Assembly (NCBI RefSeq): GCF_009930875.1
Contig: NZ_CP025249.1
Span: 2,976,001-3,040,000 of the forward strand
Reading direction: 5' to 3'
Source of the DNA: Actinomyces sp. 432
GTDB taxonomy: Bacteria; Actinomycetota; Actinomycetes; Actinomycetales; Actinomycetaceae
DNA: 64,000 bases
Made by a program: the position numbers and the translations under genes. This document shows, one piece after another, positions 1 to 10,732 of the stretch; position 1 is the stretch's first letter, and each line of letters opens with the position of its first letter. The notes beneath the pieces were generated by a model. That model was not told the DNA's origin. It saw only the letters and a program-made list of their open reading frames with translations, and did no database searches.

Positions 1-1095
1 AACAACCAGACCTCGGAGTGGGGCCACCTGCTGGTGGACACGATCGTCCAGTCGGATACGGCCGGCTTCAGCCAGACGCAGGCCATGCCGTACCTCGATT
101 ACGGGCGCGACTACTACGCGGCCGTCACCTGGAACGGTGCGCCGGATGGCGAGCGGTACACGGTCGCCTGGATGTCCAACTGGGACTATGTGAACGCGAT
201 TCCCACAACCTCGTGGCGCACGGCGATGACCATGCCGCGGCGGCTTGAACTGCGCACGCTGGACGGCGCCGCCCGGCTGAGTGCCGCGCCCGTGCCCGGT
301 ATCGAGTCCCTGTACACCGGTGACGCGGTGGTGCTGGACGGCACCGCGATCCCGGAGGGCGCCACCGCCCTTGACGAGGCCGCGCAGGGCGCCGCCCTGG
401 ACATCTCCCTCACTCTGGATCCGGGTGCTGCCGCCACCAGCGGCATCGTCGTGCACGCGGCCGACGGGCAGGGCACCGTCATCGGCTATGACGCCGAGGC
501 CGGCGAGGTCTACCTGGACCGCACCGCCTCCGGCGCCACCGACTTCTCGGCGGCCTTCCCGAGCGTCGAGCGCGTGGGCGTCTCGCCCGACGCGGACGGC
601 CTGGTGCCGCTGCGGGTACTGGTGGACGCCTCCTCGGTTGAGGTATTCGCTGCCGATGGCGCGGTCACCATTACCGATGCCGTCTACCCGCAGGCCGAGG
701 CGGTCGGGGTGTCCCTGTTCGCGGACGGAGGTGCGGCCACGGCGGTGCAGCTGCGCATCAACCAGCTGTCGGACTACCGCGACGCCGCCCCGACACCCGC
801 GCCGACGGCTACGGCGACGGCCGCCCCGACGGATACGGCTACAGCGGCGCCCGCCCCGACGGCGCCACCGACGCCTGCGCCGACGGCAGGAGCCGCTCTC
901 CCGTCAGCAGCCTCCCCCACCACGGGCGGCGCAGGTGCCGCTAAGCCGACGGCGTCGCCGTCGGCTCCGGCTGCGGGCCAGGGCGCCCCGGGCTCGCTGG
1001 CGCGCACGGGTGCGTCCGCGCCGCTTGTCCTGGTCATGGCGCTGACCGCTGTGGTTGCGGGAGCAGGCCTACGCGGCTTGCGGTACCGCAACTGA
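1..1095 (+). CDS. GH32 fructan hydrolase (levanase/inulinase type), C-terminal part, sortase-anchored
   Basis: The 5' end lies outside the window; frame 1 is open from base 1. The first ~75 residues match the end of the GH32 five-bladed propeller (DYGRDYYAAVTW, then VAWMSNWDYVNAIPT and a TMPR/L stretch), typical of exo-levanase/fructanase enzymes that release fructose from fructans or sucrose. A beta-sandwich module follows, as in the family, then a Pro/Thr/Ala-rich stalk with PTPAPT-type repeats (about 780-900). The end is a sorting signal: LARTG (an LPXTG variant), a hydrophobic span and the basic tail RYRN. This places the enzyme outside the cell, covalently attached to peptidoglycan. It stands apart from the downstream genes and is followed by a 905-bp gene-free stretch with a terminator. 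The family is clear; substrate specificity cannot be read from the fragment. Confidence 0.88.
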   Translation, partial: NNQTSEWGHLLVDTIVQSDTAGFSQTQAMPYLDYGRDYYAAVTWNGAPDGERYTVAWMSNWDYVNAIPTTSWRTAMTMPRRLELRTLDGAARLSAAPVPGIESLYTGDAVVLDGTAIPEGATALDEAAQGAALDISLTLDPGAAATSGIVVHAADGQGTVIGYDAEAGEVYLDRTASGATDFSAAFPSVERVGVSPDADGLVPLRVLVDASSVEVFAADGAVTITDAVYPQAEAVGVSLFADGGAATAVQLRINQLSDYRDAAPTPAPTATATAAPTDTATAAPAPTAPPTPAPTAGAALPSAASPTTGGAGAAKPTASPSAPAAGQGAPGSLARTGASAPLVLVMALTAVVAGAGLRGLRYRN

Positions 1096-2000
1096 CTTGC
1101 GGATTCGGGGGTATCCCGCATAAACGCAACCCATCCGTAACAGGACTCCCGCGGAATTCCGGGATTCTTGGGATGGATTAACCTGACGGGACGTCCTATG
1201 ATTGGACGCGTCGGAACGCTCGCGGCATCGAGGAGGTTCAGGGACTCTGACGACGTGCCGGTGCGTTTGGGGTTGACGCGTTTCAGGGACCGCGCCCCCA
1301 AATCCGACCGAGGCCCCGCGCCGATGGCGCGGGGCCTCCTTTATTCTCCGAGCTCCTGCGAACACGAGTTATCGGGTATCGAGGGTTATCAACACGCCGA
1401 TGAAGCAGGCGCTATCGGGGCCGCGGACACAATCAGGGTCGGTTATAAACAACAGGGCGCCCCGCGCAGCGAACGCCGGTCCGGATACGGCCGTGGCTCC
1501 GCATTGCGGGGTTGCCGGCACTAATGCGTGCGCGGTTCGGGCGTGTCGTGGGGGACGCGTCGCCGACCTCGTCGGCTTGGACCGTGTTCCGGCACTTGGA
1601 TCGCCCCCGACGCGCTTCCGACCGCAGGAACGCGTTCCAACTGGAGGGACGCGGGCCGAGTGGGCCAAGTAGGGGCCCGGGAGGGTGCGGGCGCCGGTCC
1701 CGGCCGGCCTCACCGCCGTCGGCCGGCGCACCGGGCGCCGAGTCCCGCGCGCGGCGGACCGAAGTGTCCAGAATCGGCATAAACGACTCCGACGTCACCG
1801 ACGACCACGGACAGAACGTTGAAATCATGCGGTTGTCAGACACGGCCCCAGCGGTCGCCAACGGCCTTTGTGCCGAATCCGGACACTCCACCCCCACGAC
1901 GGGGACGCCCGAGGAGCACACCACCCACCAGCACCCACAAATCGGAAGAGCCCCATAACCGGGAGGCTTCCGAGAAGCTCGTTGAACTCCAGCCGAGCAG
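1096..2000. other. Gene-free stretch between the GH32 gene and the GNAT gene
   Basis: Several open frames cross this stretch on both strands, but none shows a recognisable domain, a convincing ribosome binding site or protein-like composition; they are Arg/Pro/Gly-rich shadows. The only clear element is the strong hairpin at 1310-1338. I looked for tRNA T-loops and a tmRNA tail upstream of that hairpin and saw none. A small RNA ending at the hairpin cannot be excluded. Confidence 0.5.
1310..1345 (+). terminator. Strong hairpin terminator
   Basis: A perfect 13-bp stem (GAGGCCCCGCGCC / GGCGCGGGGCCTC, loop GAT) is followed by CTTTATTCT. It sits 215 bp after the GH32 stop, so it either ends that transcript or belongs to an unannotated transcript in between. 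Confidence 0.7.
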
Positions 2001-2456
2001 CTAAACCGGCGCGGCCTTGTCCGCCGATCCCAGGTCAAGCAGTGCCGCCGACGTCGCAGACATCCCACAACCAGTTTCGTAGAACGAGGCCAGTGGCGGG
2101 TCGTAGTCCACGTGCAGCCATCGGCATCCCCGGCGGCGCGCCTCCTGAGCGGCGACTTCCACCATCCGAGTACCGATTCCAAGCCCCTGGTGTCTCGGAC
2201 TGACGCAGGTGTCCATCAAGATCGCATGGAGCCCGCCGTCGCCGAGTACATTGACGAAGCCGACGAGCGTGGTCTCCACACGGGTGGTGACCCAGAAGAG
2301 GCTGTGTTCTCGAAGCCGTGCCGCCCACGGGGGTGGTGGGACTTCGGCCTCCAACCCGAAGGCCTCGGCGTGCAGACGCTCCAATTCAGCATCGTCAACC
2401 GAACCGTTCACATGCGGGGTCGGCGAAGACGGCTGGTCTGGCTGGCGCGCGGTCAC
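2001..2456 (-). CDS. GNAT family N-acetyltransferase
   Basis: A 151-residue protein. It has the acetyl-CoA binding signature of GNAT motif A (VSPRHQGLGIGTRMVEVA) followed by ARRRGCRWLHVDY and a C-terminal FYETGCGM strand-loop typical of these enzymes. Upstream residues give LVGFVNVLGDGG and AILMDTCVSP, the beta strands before motif A. The open frame continues upstream, but that part overlaps the oppositely transcribed gene at 2517 and is not protein-like, so GTG at 2456 was chosen; a GTG further in (HVNGSVDD) is an alternative. It stops with TAG at 2001-2003. Substrate unknown; it faces the next gene head to head with about 60 bp between them. Confidence 0.75.
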   Translation of the reverse strand: MTARQPDQPSSPTPHVNGSVDDAELERLHAEAFGLEAEVPPPPWAARLREHSLFWVTTRVETTLVGFVNVLGDGGLHAILMDTCVSPRHQGLGIGTRMVEVAAQEARRRGCRWLHVDYDPPLASFYETGCGMSATSAALLDLGSADKAAPV

Positions 2457-2516
2457 ACACGAACGATACGTCCCGACCCGGGATTGCCGACCATCGTAGC
2501 GAAGTAGGGTCGAGAC

Positions 2517-2954
2517 ATGACGACACCACTTGAGCGGATCACCGCCCGCATCGCCCCCTTCTGGGACGCGGACGCCGGCGTGTACCGTCCCACGCCGCTG
2601 CTGACGTTGGAGGAGTTCTTCGAAGGCAACCACGTCACCGGCAGCGTCATGGCCAATGTGGTGCTCGACGGCGAGCCGCAGGACATGCCCGACCCCCAGC
2701 AGGTATGCGCCGTCCTTGAGAAGCTTCTCTCCCGGGACGACGTTGACGACGTGCGGGTGGCGATCTCCATGTTTGACGACCCGGACTGGCCGTTCGCCGA
2801 GGAGGTCATGGTCGTCACCGATGTCCGGCCCGAGCAGGTCCGCAGCTGGTTTCCCGAGGCAATGGCCCCCGACCAAGTGCTGCCACTTCCCGACCGTGAA
2901 CTCGAGGACATCGGCTGGCCCACCGAGCGGATTCGCGTGTGTTGGTGGGACTGA
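2517..2954 (+). CDS. Conserved-looking hypothetical protein, 145 aa
   Basis: I do not recognise this acidic, soluble-looking 145-residue protein. It starts with ATG (MTTPLERITARIAPFW), has a Leu/Glu-rich helix (TPLLTLEEFFEGN), several DxxD-rich turns and ends ERIRVCWWD. No signal peptide or membrane span is visible. Codon use is in line with its neighbours and the frame is free of oddities, so it is probably a real gene. It diverges from the GNAT gene and converges on the TetR gene. The compact acidic fold is compatible with many small regulatory or immunity-type proteins, but nothing in the sequence decides this. Confidence 0.7.
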   Translation: MTTPLERITARIAPFWDADAGVYRPTPLLTLEEFFEGNHVTGSVMANVVLDGEPQDMPDPQQVCAVLEKLLSRDDVDDVRVAISMFDDPDWPFAEEVMVVTDVRPEQVRSWFPEAMAPDQVLPLPDRELEDIGWPTERIRVCWWD

Positions 2955-3023
2955 TCATGCCGGAAGCGCTGGTCATATCAACCGATCCCGGCGGGGTGCC
3001 GCGGTGCCGGTGGGGAGGGGGAA

Positions 3024-3725
3024 TCAGTCGATGCGCCAGCGCTGCTTGAGGTCGGCCACGTACAGGCGCATTTCATCCACCATCCCGGTGCCGACGTTCG
3101 TCGCCGCGGCCGTGTCAGGCGTGGTGGCGCACAGCCACTGGATCTGCAGCCCGTCACTGAGCGCCACAACCGAGCGCGCGATCAGCCGCGAGGGCGCCTC
3201 GGGGCGCACCACCCCAGAGGCCTTGCCCCGCTCCAGGCTCTCCTCGATCTGGGCAATGGATTCCGCCAAGTGGTGGGCCAGCCAGGTGTGTGCGGGGTGC
3301 GCGGTGGCCAGCACCGCGGGCGTCGTCGCGGTGTATATCGCCACCAGGTCGCGGTGCTGGGTGTTGTGCTCAACCAGGGCGGCAAACGCGTCCAGCAGCG
3401 CCCACGGATCGTCCTTGAACCGGTCATCACCCAGCAGGCTCGCGCGGTCCTCCCGATCACGCCGCTCCAGCACCTGGGCGAACAACGCCTCCTTGGAGGA
3501 GAAGTGGTGCAGCAGCCCGGCCTTGGAGATCTCAGCGGCCGCGGCGATGTCCGCGAGGGAGGTACCCGCGTATCCGTGAGCGCCGAACAGGGCCACGGCC
3601 TCGTTGAGGATCCGTTCACGCTTGTCCTCGCTTCCGGCCGGCGGGCGGCCGGGGCCGCGCCAGCGCCCACCGGTGGAGGCGCCTGCGCCGGGAGCAGCAG
3701 GATCATGGGCCGAGATACCAGACAT
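3024..3725 (-). CDS. TetR/AcrR family transcriptional regulator
   Basis: A 233-residue protein with a disordered Ala/Gly/Pro-rich leader (residues 1-33), then the TetR DNA-binding domain: KRERILNEAVALFGAHGYAGTSLADIAAAAEISKAGLLHHFSSKEALFAQVL, where the recognition helix is ISKAGLLHHFSSKE. The remaining ~150 residues are the variable helical ligand-binding and dimerisation domain. Its target is unknown. It lies downstream of clpB on the same strand with a 76-bp gap, and no divergent transporter or enzyme gene is nearby to suggest a ligand. ATG at 3725 is the first start in frame. Confidence 0.88.
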   Translation of the reverse strand: MSGISAHDPAAPGAGASTGGRWRGPGRPPAGSEDKRERILNEAVALFGAHGYAGTSLADIAAAAEISKAGLLHHFSSKEALFAQVLERRDREDRASLLGDDRFKDDPWALLDAFAALVEHNTQHRDLVAIYTATTPAVLATAHPAHTWLAHHLAESIAQIEESLERGKASGVVRPEAPSRLIARSVVALSDGLQIQWLCATTPDTAAATNVGTGMVDEMRLYVADLKQRWRID

Positions 3726-3801
3726 GCCCCTATTCTGGCACCGATGCCCGGCGGGCCCGGGCGGCGCGTCCCTGCGCGGGCAGCCCCGCCCGGGCGCCCG
3801 C

Positions 3802-6501
<2,700 letters not shown>

Positions 6502-6571
6502 ATGGACCTCCTTGACGTGGATGCCCGGACACAGGCGGTCCGGAGTTTCTGCACGCCTCAACCGACGCAGC

Positions 6572-6592
6572 CTTGAGTCTATTCCACTCAAC
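6572..6592 (-). promoter_or_regulatory. HAIR operator (HspR binding site) upstream of clpB
   Basis: CTTGAGT-N7-ACTCAAC matches the Streptomyces HAIR consensus CTTGAGT-N7-ACTCAAG at 13 of 14 defined positions. It lies about 70 bp upstream of the clpB start, and an almost identical copy is found at the dnaK promoter (19370-19390). HspR itself is encoded in this window at 15137. Confidence 0.85.
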
Positions 6593-6710
6593 TTTGTGTG
6601 ACGGCAGATCCGAGTCGGAGCGCCGGTCACGACTTGCCATACGCCAGGTGCCACCGGGCGGCCCACCCGCCGCGCCCCGCGCGAGGGGTCGCAGCCAGTA
6701 GGCGCTGATC

Positions 6711-7022
6711 CGCCGAATACGACCTCATCGGCCCCGATACGACCCCCTGCGCCCGACCGAGTACGACCTCGCCAGCCCGAGAACGACCTCCGCGCGGCGA
6801 AAACGTCCTCGTGGGCCCGAAACCCTCCACGATGTGGAGGGTGTGGGGCGAATGAGGTCGTATTCGGCCAGCGTCGGGTAGTCGACTACGACCTCGCACG
6901 CCCGAATACGACCTCATCGGCCCCAAAACGACCCCCTGCGCCCGACCGAACACGACCTCGCCAGCCCGAGAACGACCCCAGCACGGCGAGAACGACCTCA
7001 TCCGCCCGAGAACGACCCTCGA
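6711..7022. repeat. Degenerate tandem array, unit of about 20-22 bp
   Basis: About 13 imperfect units built on CGANWACGACCTC followed by 7-9 variable bases. Part of the array exists twice: the ~90-bp block starting CGAATACGACCTCATCGGCC at 6714 recurs at 6904 with the same order of sub-units. Between the two blocks is a short inverted unit (6850-6866, GAATGAGGTCGTATTCGG) and a small hairpin (CCCTCCAC/GTGGAGGG). It fills most of the gap between clpB and the lipoprotein cluster. No protein-like frame crosses it. Confidence 0.75.
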
Positions 7023-7198
7023 GCACGATCGCCGCACCCGCAAATGCGAAAAGCCATTTAACACCCCCATAACCAGAGGGCACCGCATTCCCAAGCGCGC
7101 ACAAGCGGAAGTGGGGAGTCCTCCCCATTCCCGCTTCCTGGTCCTCTGCCTAGCCTGGCGGCGCGAATACTCGAATGTTCCCGAAACCTGGAGCACCC

Positions 7199-7957
7199 AT
7201 GAAACGTATACCGCGCGTCGCGACCATAGTCGCTGCCACCGCGACCACTGTGACCCTGGCTGTATCGCTGTCCGCCTGCTCATCCGACCGCTCCGCCGAA
7301 GCCGAGGCGCAGAGCCCTGTGCAGCAAGTCACCGCTGCGGCCAGCACCGACACCGACGCCGCCACCGATGCCGCCAAAGCCCCTGACGCCGAAGCCGACG
7401 ACTCGGCCCGCAGCGGGGCAACCGTCCCCGACGGCTACACCCTCACCGAGATTCCCGACGCCGATCTCTCCATCGCCATTCCCTCCACATGGACCGTAGC
7501 CACCGGCGCGGAGCTGGCCGACTCCGAGTCGGCAGAGGCCATCGCCTCCGCCCTCGGCTACACCACGGAGACGGTACAGGCCCTGTCCAACCAGTTATCC
7601 ATTTTCGCCGTTGACGCCGGCAACACATCAACGGCCGGCGAAAACATCAGCGTCCAAACCACCCCGGGCACCAGCCTGCTGGGTGAGTCCGACCTGAGTG
7701 CTGCGCTCGCAGTGACCAGCACGCAGCCGGGAGTCAACGTCGAACCCGGCGCCTTCAGCGAGGTGACAACCGGGAGCGGAGACGACGCCTCCATGTACAC
7801 CTACACGATGACTATGGACAGCAACCCGGGAAGGACGATTCACGGCGCATATATAGCCGTCCTGGACAACAGTGGCCAGTCGGTTGTCATAAATGTCGCC
7901 TCCCACACGTCCACGCGGGTCACGGACCTGAGCGACGCAGTCATCGGCTCCATCTAA
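7199..7957 (+). CDS. Lipoprotein paralog 1 of 4 (LpqN/PsbP-like fold suspected)
   Basis: A 252-residue secreted lipoprotein. The signal peptide MKRIPRVATIVAATATTVTLAVSLSAC ends in the lipobox LSAC. A Ser/Asp/Glu/Ala-rich spacer follows (about 50 residues), then the shared domain beginning VPDGYTLTEIPDADLSIAIPSTW and ending DLSDAVIGSI. ATG at 7199 was chosen because the signal peptide starts there and TGGAG lies just upstream; the frame is open 8 codons earlier. It is the first of four consecutive paralogs (7199, 8000, 8866, 9729), all with their own ribosome binding sites. The pattern of a P-x-W strand, a helix, then ENISV resembles mycobacterial LpqN/Mog1-PsbP folds, but that is inference. 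Function unknown. Confidence 0.82.
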   Translation: MKRIPRVATIVAATATTVTLAVSLSACSSDRSAEAEAQSPVQQVTAAASTDTDAATDAAKAPDAEADDSARSGATVPDGYTLTEIPDADLSIAIPSTWTVATGAELADSESAEAIASALGYTTETVQALSNQLSIFAVDAGNTSTAGENISVQTTPGTSLLGESDLSAALAVTSTQPGVNVEPGAFSEVTTGSGDDASMYTYTMTMDSNPGRTIHGAYIAVLDNSGQSVVINVASHTSTRVTDLSDAVIGSI

Positions 7958-7999
7958 TCCCTCTCAGCACATTCACACCTACACACGCAGAGGATCAAA

Positions 8000-8746
8000 A
8001 TGTCCCACACACCACGTAAAACACTCGGCGTCATCGGCCTGGTAGCCGCAGCCGCACTGGCCGTATCCGCGTGCCAGTCCGAGCCAGAGACCACCGCCCA
8101 GTCCCCCGACCAGCAGGTAACCACCGAGTCCGGCGGCGACTCGACCGACGAGCCACTAACGGATACCGCCACCGATTCAGCTTCGGAGCCGACCGCGGAG
8201 ATCACCGTTCCGGACGGCTACACCCTCACCGAGGTTCCCGACGCAGACCTGTCACTAGCTCTTCCCGCGGACTGGAGCACCGTGGCAGGCGACGCGTCCG
8301 ACACCTCCCAAGCCGATGCCGTCGCCGAAATCGCGAATGTAACCGGCTGGGACGAGGAGCAGGTGATCGACTCCTTAAGGGGCATGGACCTGTTCAGCAT
8401 GGATACCAGCGGTGACACCCGGTACAACCCGAATCTCAGCGTGGTGATCTACAACGATCAATACACGCGCCCCACCGAGGATGACATGCACACCCGCCTC
8501 GAGCACGACATCACCTCATCGGACCTCACGGCAACCCCCGTCAACTACACCGCGCCCAGCACCGCTAGCGGGCAGGAGGCCGCCGTGCAGACCTACGTCA
8601 TCACGGGCGAGGACTCCAGCCGCACCGAGGGCGCCTATGTGGCCGTGCCAGCCAACCACGGCGATTCCATGGCCGTGATCACCATCTCCGCCAGTACTGC
8701 CGAGCACACGCAGGAGCTGATCGATGCCATCCTCGACTCGATCTGA
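8000..8746 (+). CDS. Lipoprotein paralog 2 of 4
   Basis: A 248-residue lipoprotein with signal peptide MSHTPRKTLGVIGLVAAAALAVSAC (lipobox VSAC), an acidic Thr/Ser/Glu spacer and the same domain as its neighbours: VPDGYTLTEVPDADLSLALPADWSTV, an NLSVVIYND core strand, and the C-terminal helix QELIDAILDSI. It starts 42 bp after paralog 1 with GAGGAT upstream of ATG. The sentence-like conservation of VPDGYTLTEVPDADLS with paralog 1 shows duplication; the spacers and middle parts have diverged strongly. Confidence 0.83.
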   Translation: MSHTPRKTLGVIGLVAAAALAVSACQSEPETTAQSPDQQVTTESGGDSTDEPLTDTATDSASEPTAEITVPDGYTLTEVPDADLSLALPADWSTVAGDASDTSQADAVAEIANVTGWDEEQVIDSLRGMDLFSMDTSGDTRYNPNLSVVIYNDQYTRPTEDDMHTRLEHDITSSDLTATPVNYTAPSTASGQEAAVQTYVITGEDSSRTEGAYVAVPANHGDSMAVITISASTAEHTQELIDAILDSI

Positions 8747-8865
8747 TCCGTGACATTTCAGTGCCAGGTTCGTTATCGTTGGGGTGGGGTCTGCACGACC
8801 CCACCCCAACAACGCGATGAGACACCGAAGGCCCGTCATCCCTGACACACCTGGATTGGAGCCCC

Positions 8866-9573
8866 ATGCCCCGCACGTCCCGCCGCAGTGCCCTCACCTC
8901 CGCCCTGGTCCTGGCCGTCTCCGTTTCCGCGACGGTATCTGCATCCGCGCTCCTTACGGCCTGCTCCCCGGGCACCGAGTCGTCCCCCCAGCCGGTCACG
9001 CCCGAGGGCTACACCCTCACCGAGGTTCCAACCCTGGGCCTGTCCCTGGCGGTGCCAGCCGACTGGACCACCTTGACCAGTGACGGGCTGGACGACGATG
9101 ACCTGGTGCGCACCGTCGCGGAGGCACTTAAGCAGGATGTGGACTCACTGCGTGAGCAGGCTGCGACCTTCCACCTGATCAGCGTGGATGCGGACGCCGT
9201 CGGCTTCGCGGAGAACCTGGTGGTCTCCCAATACGAGCTCGAGGGCGGACTGCCGCCCGAGGAGGAGCTCGCGGAGATCACCGAAGGCGATCAGGTCAAC
9301 TCCAGCGACTACGTGCGGAGGACCACCGGCTCCGGAGCCGACGCCGCCCTGTACACGGCCTCCGGCGTCCTCGGCGGGTCCAGGCAGGACTTCCACATCG
9401 CCTTCATGGCCATCATGACGGGCGCCATAGCAAGCGCCACCACCTCCGCCGCCTCCCCAGCAGGCGGCGCCACCGCTTCCAGCCCAGCCGATTCAGTCAC
9501 CTTTGTCCTGATCAAGGCGACTTCCACCGACCGCGCCCAGGAGCTGGCCGACGTCGTCCTGGAGTCCATCTGA
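8866..9573 (+). CDS. Lipoprotein paralog 3 of 4
   Basis: A 235-residue lipoprotein: signal peptide from MPRTSRRSALTSALVLAVSV to the lipobox LTAC, a very short spacer (about 12 residues, the shortest of the four), then PEGYTLTEVPTLGLSLAVPADWTTL, the strand FAENLVVSQYE and the ending AQELADVVLESI. A 30-residue Ala/Ser/Thr/Gly-rich insertion (about residues 190-215) is unique to this copy. The gap from paralog 2 is 119 bp, long enough for its own promoter, though no clear one is seen. Confidence 0.82.
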   Translation: MPRTSRRSALTSALVLAVSVSATVSASALLTACSPGTESSPQPVTPEGYTLTEVPTLGLSLAVPADWTTLTSDGLDDDDLVRTVAEALKQDVDSLREQAATFHLISVDADAVGFAENLVVSQYELEGGLPPEEELAEITEGDQVNSSDYVRRTTGSGADAALYTASGVLGGSRQDFHIAFMAIMTGAIASATTSAASPAGGATASSPADSVTFVLIKATSTDRAQELADVVLESI

Positions 9574-9728
9574 CTCGGATTGCGCTGGCACTTGTTCCGC
9601 AGTCATCCAGCCGATAGCGCTCCTGACGCTCACAAGCCCGCTGGCTCACAACTCCCGCTCTTGTAGTTGCCGACCACTGTCCACCACACGCTTGACGCCC
9701 AAGCCACCCAACCGGAAAGGACCCACCC

Positions 9729-10433
9729 ATGACCCGTTCCACCCGCTTCCCCCGTCTGGTCCCCCTGGCCGCCACCGGCCTGACCGCCGTCGCCCTGAGC
9801 CTGTCGCTTGCCGCCTGCTCTTCCTCCGACTCAGGCTCCGCCGACCCGGCAAGCACCGAGTCCAGTCAGTCCGTCACCATCGAGTCCTCCGCCGACGCCG
9901 CGCAGGCCCCGGACGGCGCAGCAGTCCCGGAGGGCTTCACGCTGGTCGAGGTGCCGGAGTACGGCATCTCGGTGGCCGTCCCCTCCGACTGGGAGACCCT
10001 TACCTCCGCCAATGCCTCTGATACAGAACTGGTGGCACGCGTCGCCAAGGCGAGGGACATGTCCGAGGACGAGGTGATCGCCGATCTGGAGGACCGGCCA
10101 CTTTTGAGCATCGACACCGCCGCCGAGGGCGATTTCGCGCCCTACCTGGTGCTGAGCCGAATCGACGATGACGGCCCCCTGCCGTCCGAGGACAAGATGC
10201 AGTCGCTGGCGGAGCTCAACGCGGCTGAGACTTCTGAGCTGGAGCAGACCACCTCCGGCAGTGGCGCCGACGCGTCCCTGTTCACCATGAACGCCTCTGA
10301 TGACGGCGTGCAGTACAACTTCTCGGCGGTCAGTGTTTCTGAAGGCGATGACGCCTACATCACGACCGTGGTCGTCTCCGATTCCGCGCAGCAGGCCCAG
10401 GAGGTCTCCGAGGCCGTACTCGCCTCCCTCTAA
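9729..10433 (+). CDS. Lipoprotein paralog 4 of 4
   Basis: A 234-residue lipoprotein with signal peptide MTRSTRFPRLVPLAATGLTA and lipobox LAAC, a Ser/Asp/Ala-rich spacer, then PEGFTLVEVPEYGISVAVPSDWETL, FAPYLVLSRID and the ending AQEVSEAVLASL. It closes the four-gene paralog run, 155 bp after copy 3; GGAAAGGA precedes the ATG. As with the others, membrane-anchored outside the cell, function unknown. Confidence 0.83.
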   Translation: MTRSTRFPRLVPLAATGLTAVALSLSLAACSSSDSGSADPASTESSQSVTIESSADAAQAPDGAAVPEGFTLVEVPEYGISVAVPSDWETLTSANASDTELVARVAKARDMSEDEVIADLEDRPLLSIDTAAEGDFAPYLVLSRIDDDGPLPSEDKMQSLAELNAAETSELEQTTSGSGADASLFTMNASDDGVQYNFSAVSVSEGDDAYITTVVVSDSAQQAQEVSEAVLASL

Positions 10434-10501
10434 ACCGCGCGTGCAATACTGCACGGAAGGGATGCCGCCCGGCTTCCCGTTGGTCGACGAAAGGACTCAC
10501 T

Positions 10502-10684
10502 ATGGCACTCGATGACCTGAAGAAGAAGGCCGAGGGCGTCGTCAGCTCAGACAAGGTCGAGGAGGTCTCCGACAAGGTGCTCGACACGGCTGCGGATGCC
10601 GCCAAGAAGGTCACCGGGGGCAAGTTCGACTCCCAGATCGACTCCGCTCGCGACGCCGCCGACAAGGCCATCGGCAACGACTGA
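10502..10684 (+). CDS. Small MT0933-type protein (annotated antitoxin family)
   Basis: A 60-residue Lys/Asp/Ala-rich helical protein: LDDLKKKAEGVVSSDKVEEVSDKVLDTAADAAKKVTGGKFDSQIDSARDAADKA, split around a K(V/F)T/S-G-G-K-F turn. This matches the actinobacterial family named after Mycobacterium MT0933 and usually labelled antitoxin. There is no toxin gene next to it, so the antitoxin role is doubtful; the composition resembles stress-induced CsbD/late-embryogenesis-like helices. GAAAGGA lies upstream of the ATG. Confidence 0.75.
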   Translation: MALDDLKKKAEGVVSSDKVEEVSDKVLDTAADAAKKVTGGKFDSQIDSARDAADKAIGND

Positions 10685-10732
10685 TGCACGCAGTGGCATC
10701 CTCAGGCACCAGCCGGCCGTAGAGTCGGTCAG

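Noticed and set aside
1096..1310. Possible tmRNA, 6S-like RNA or tRNA before the terminator
   Set aside because: No T-loop, CCA end or tag-peptide frame was seen; the hairpin alone does not prove an RNA gene.
1433..2182. Open frame of 249 codons on the minus strand
   Set aside because: No recognisable domain, Arg/Pro/Ser-rich composition, and it overlaps the better supported GNAT gene.
6711..7022. Possible CRISPR array
   Set aside because: Units are degenerate and adjacent with 7-9 variable bases; there are no constant repeats with ~30-base spacers and no cas genes.
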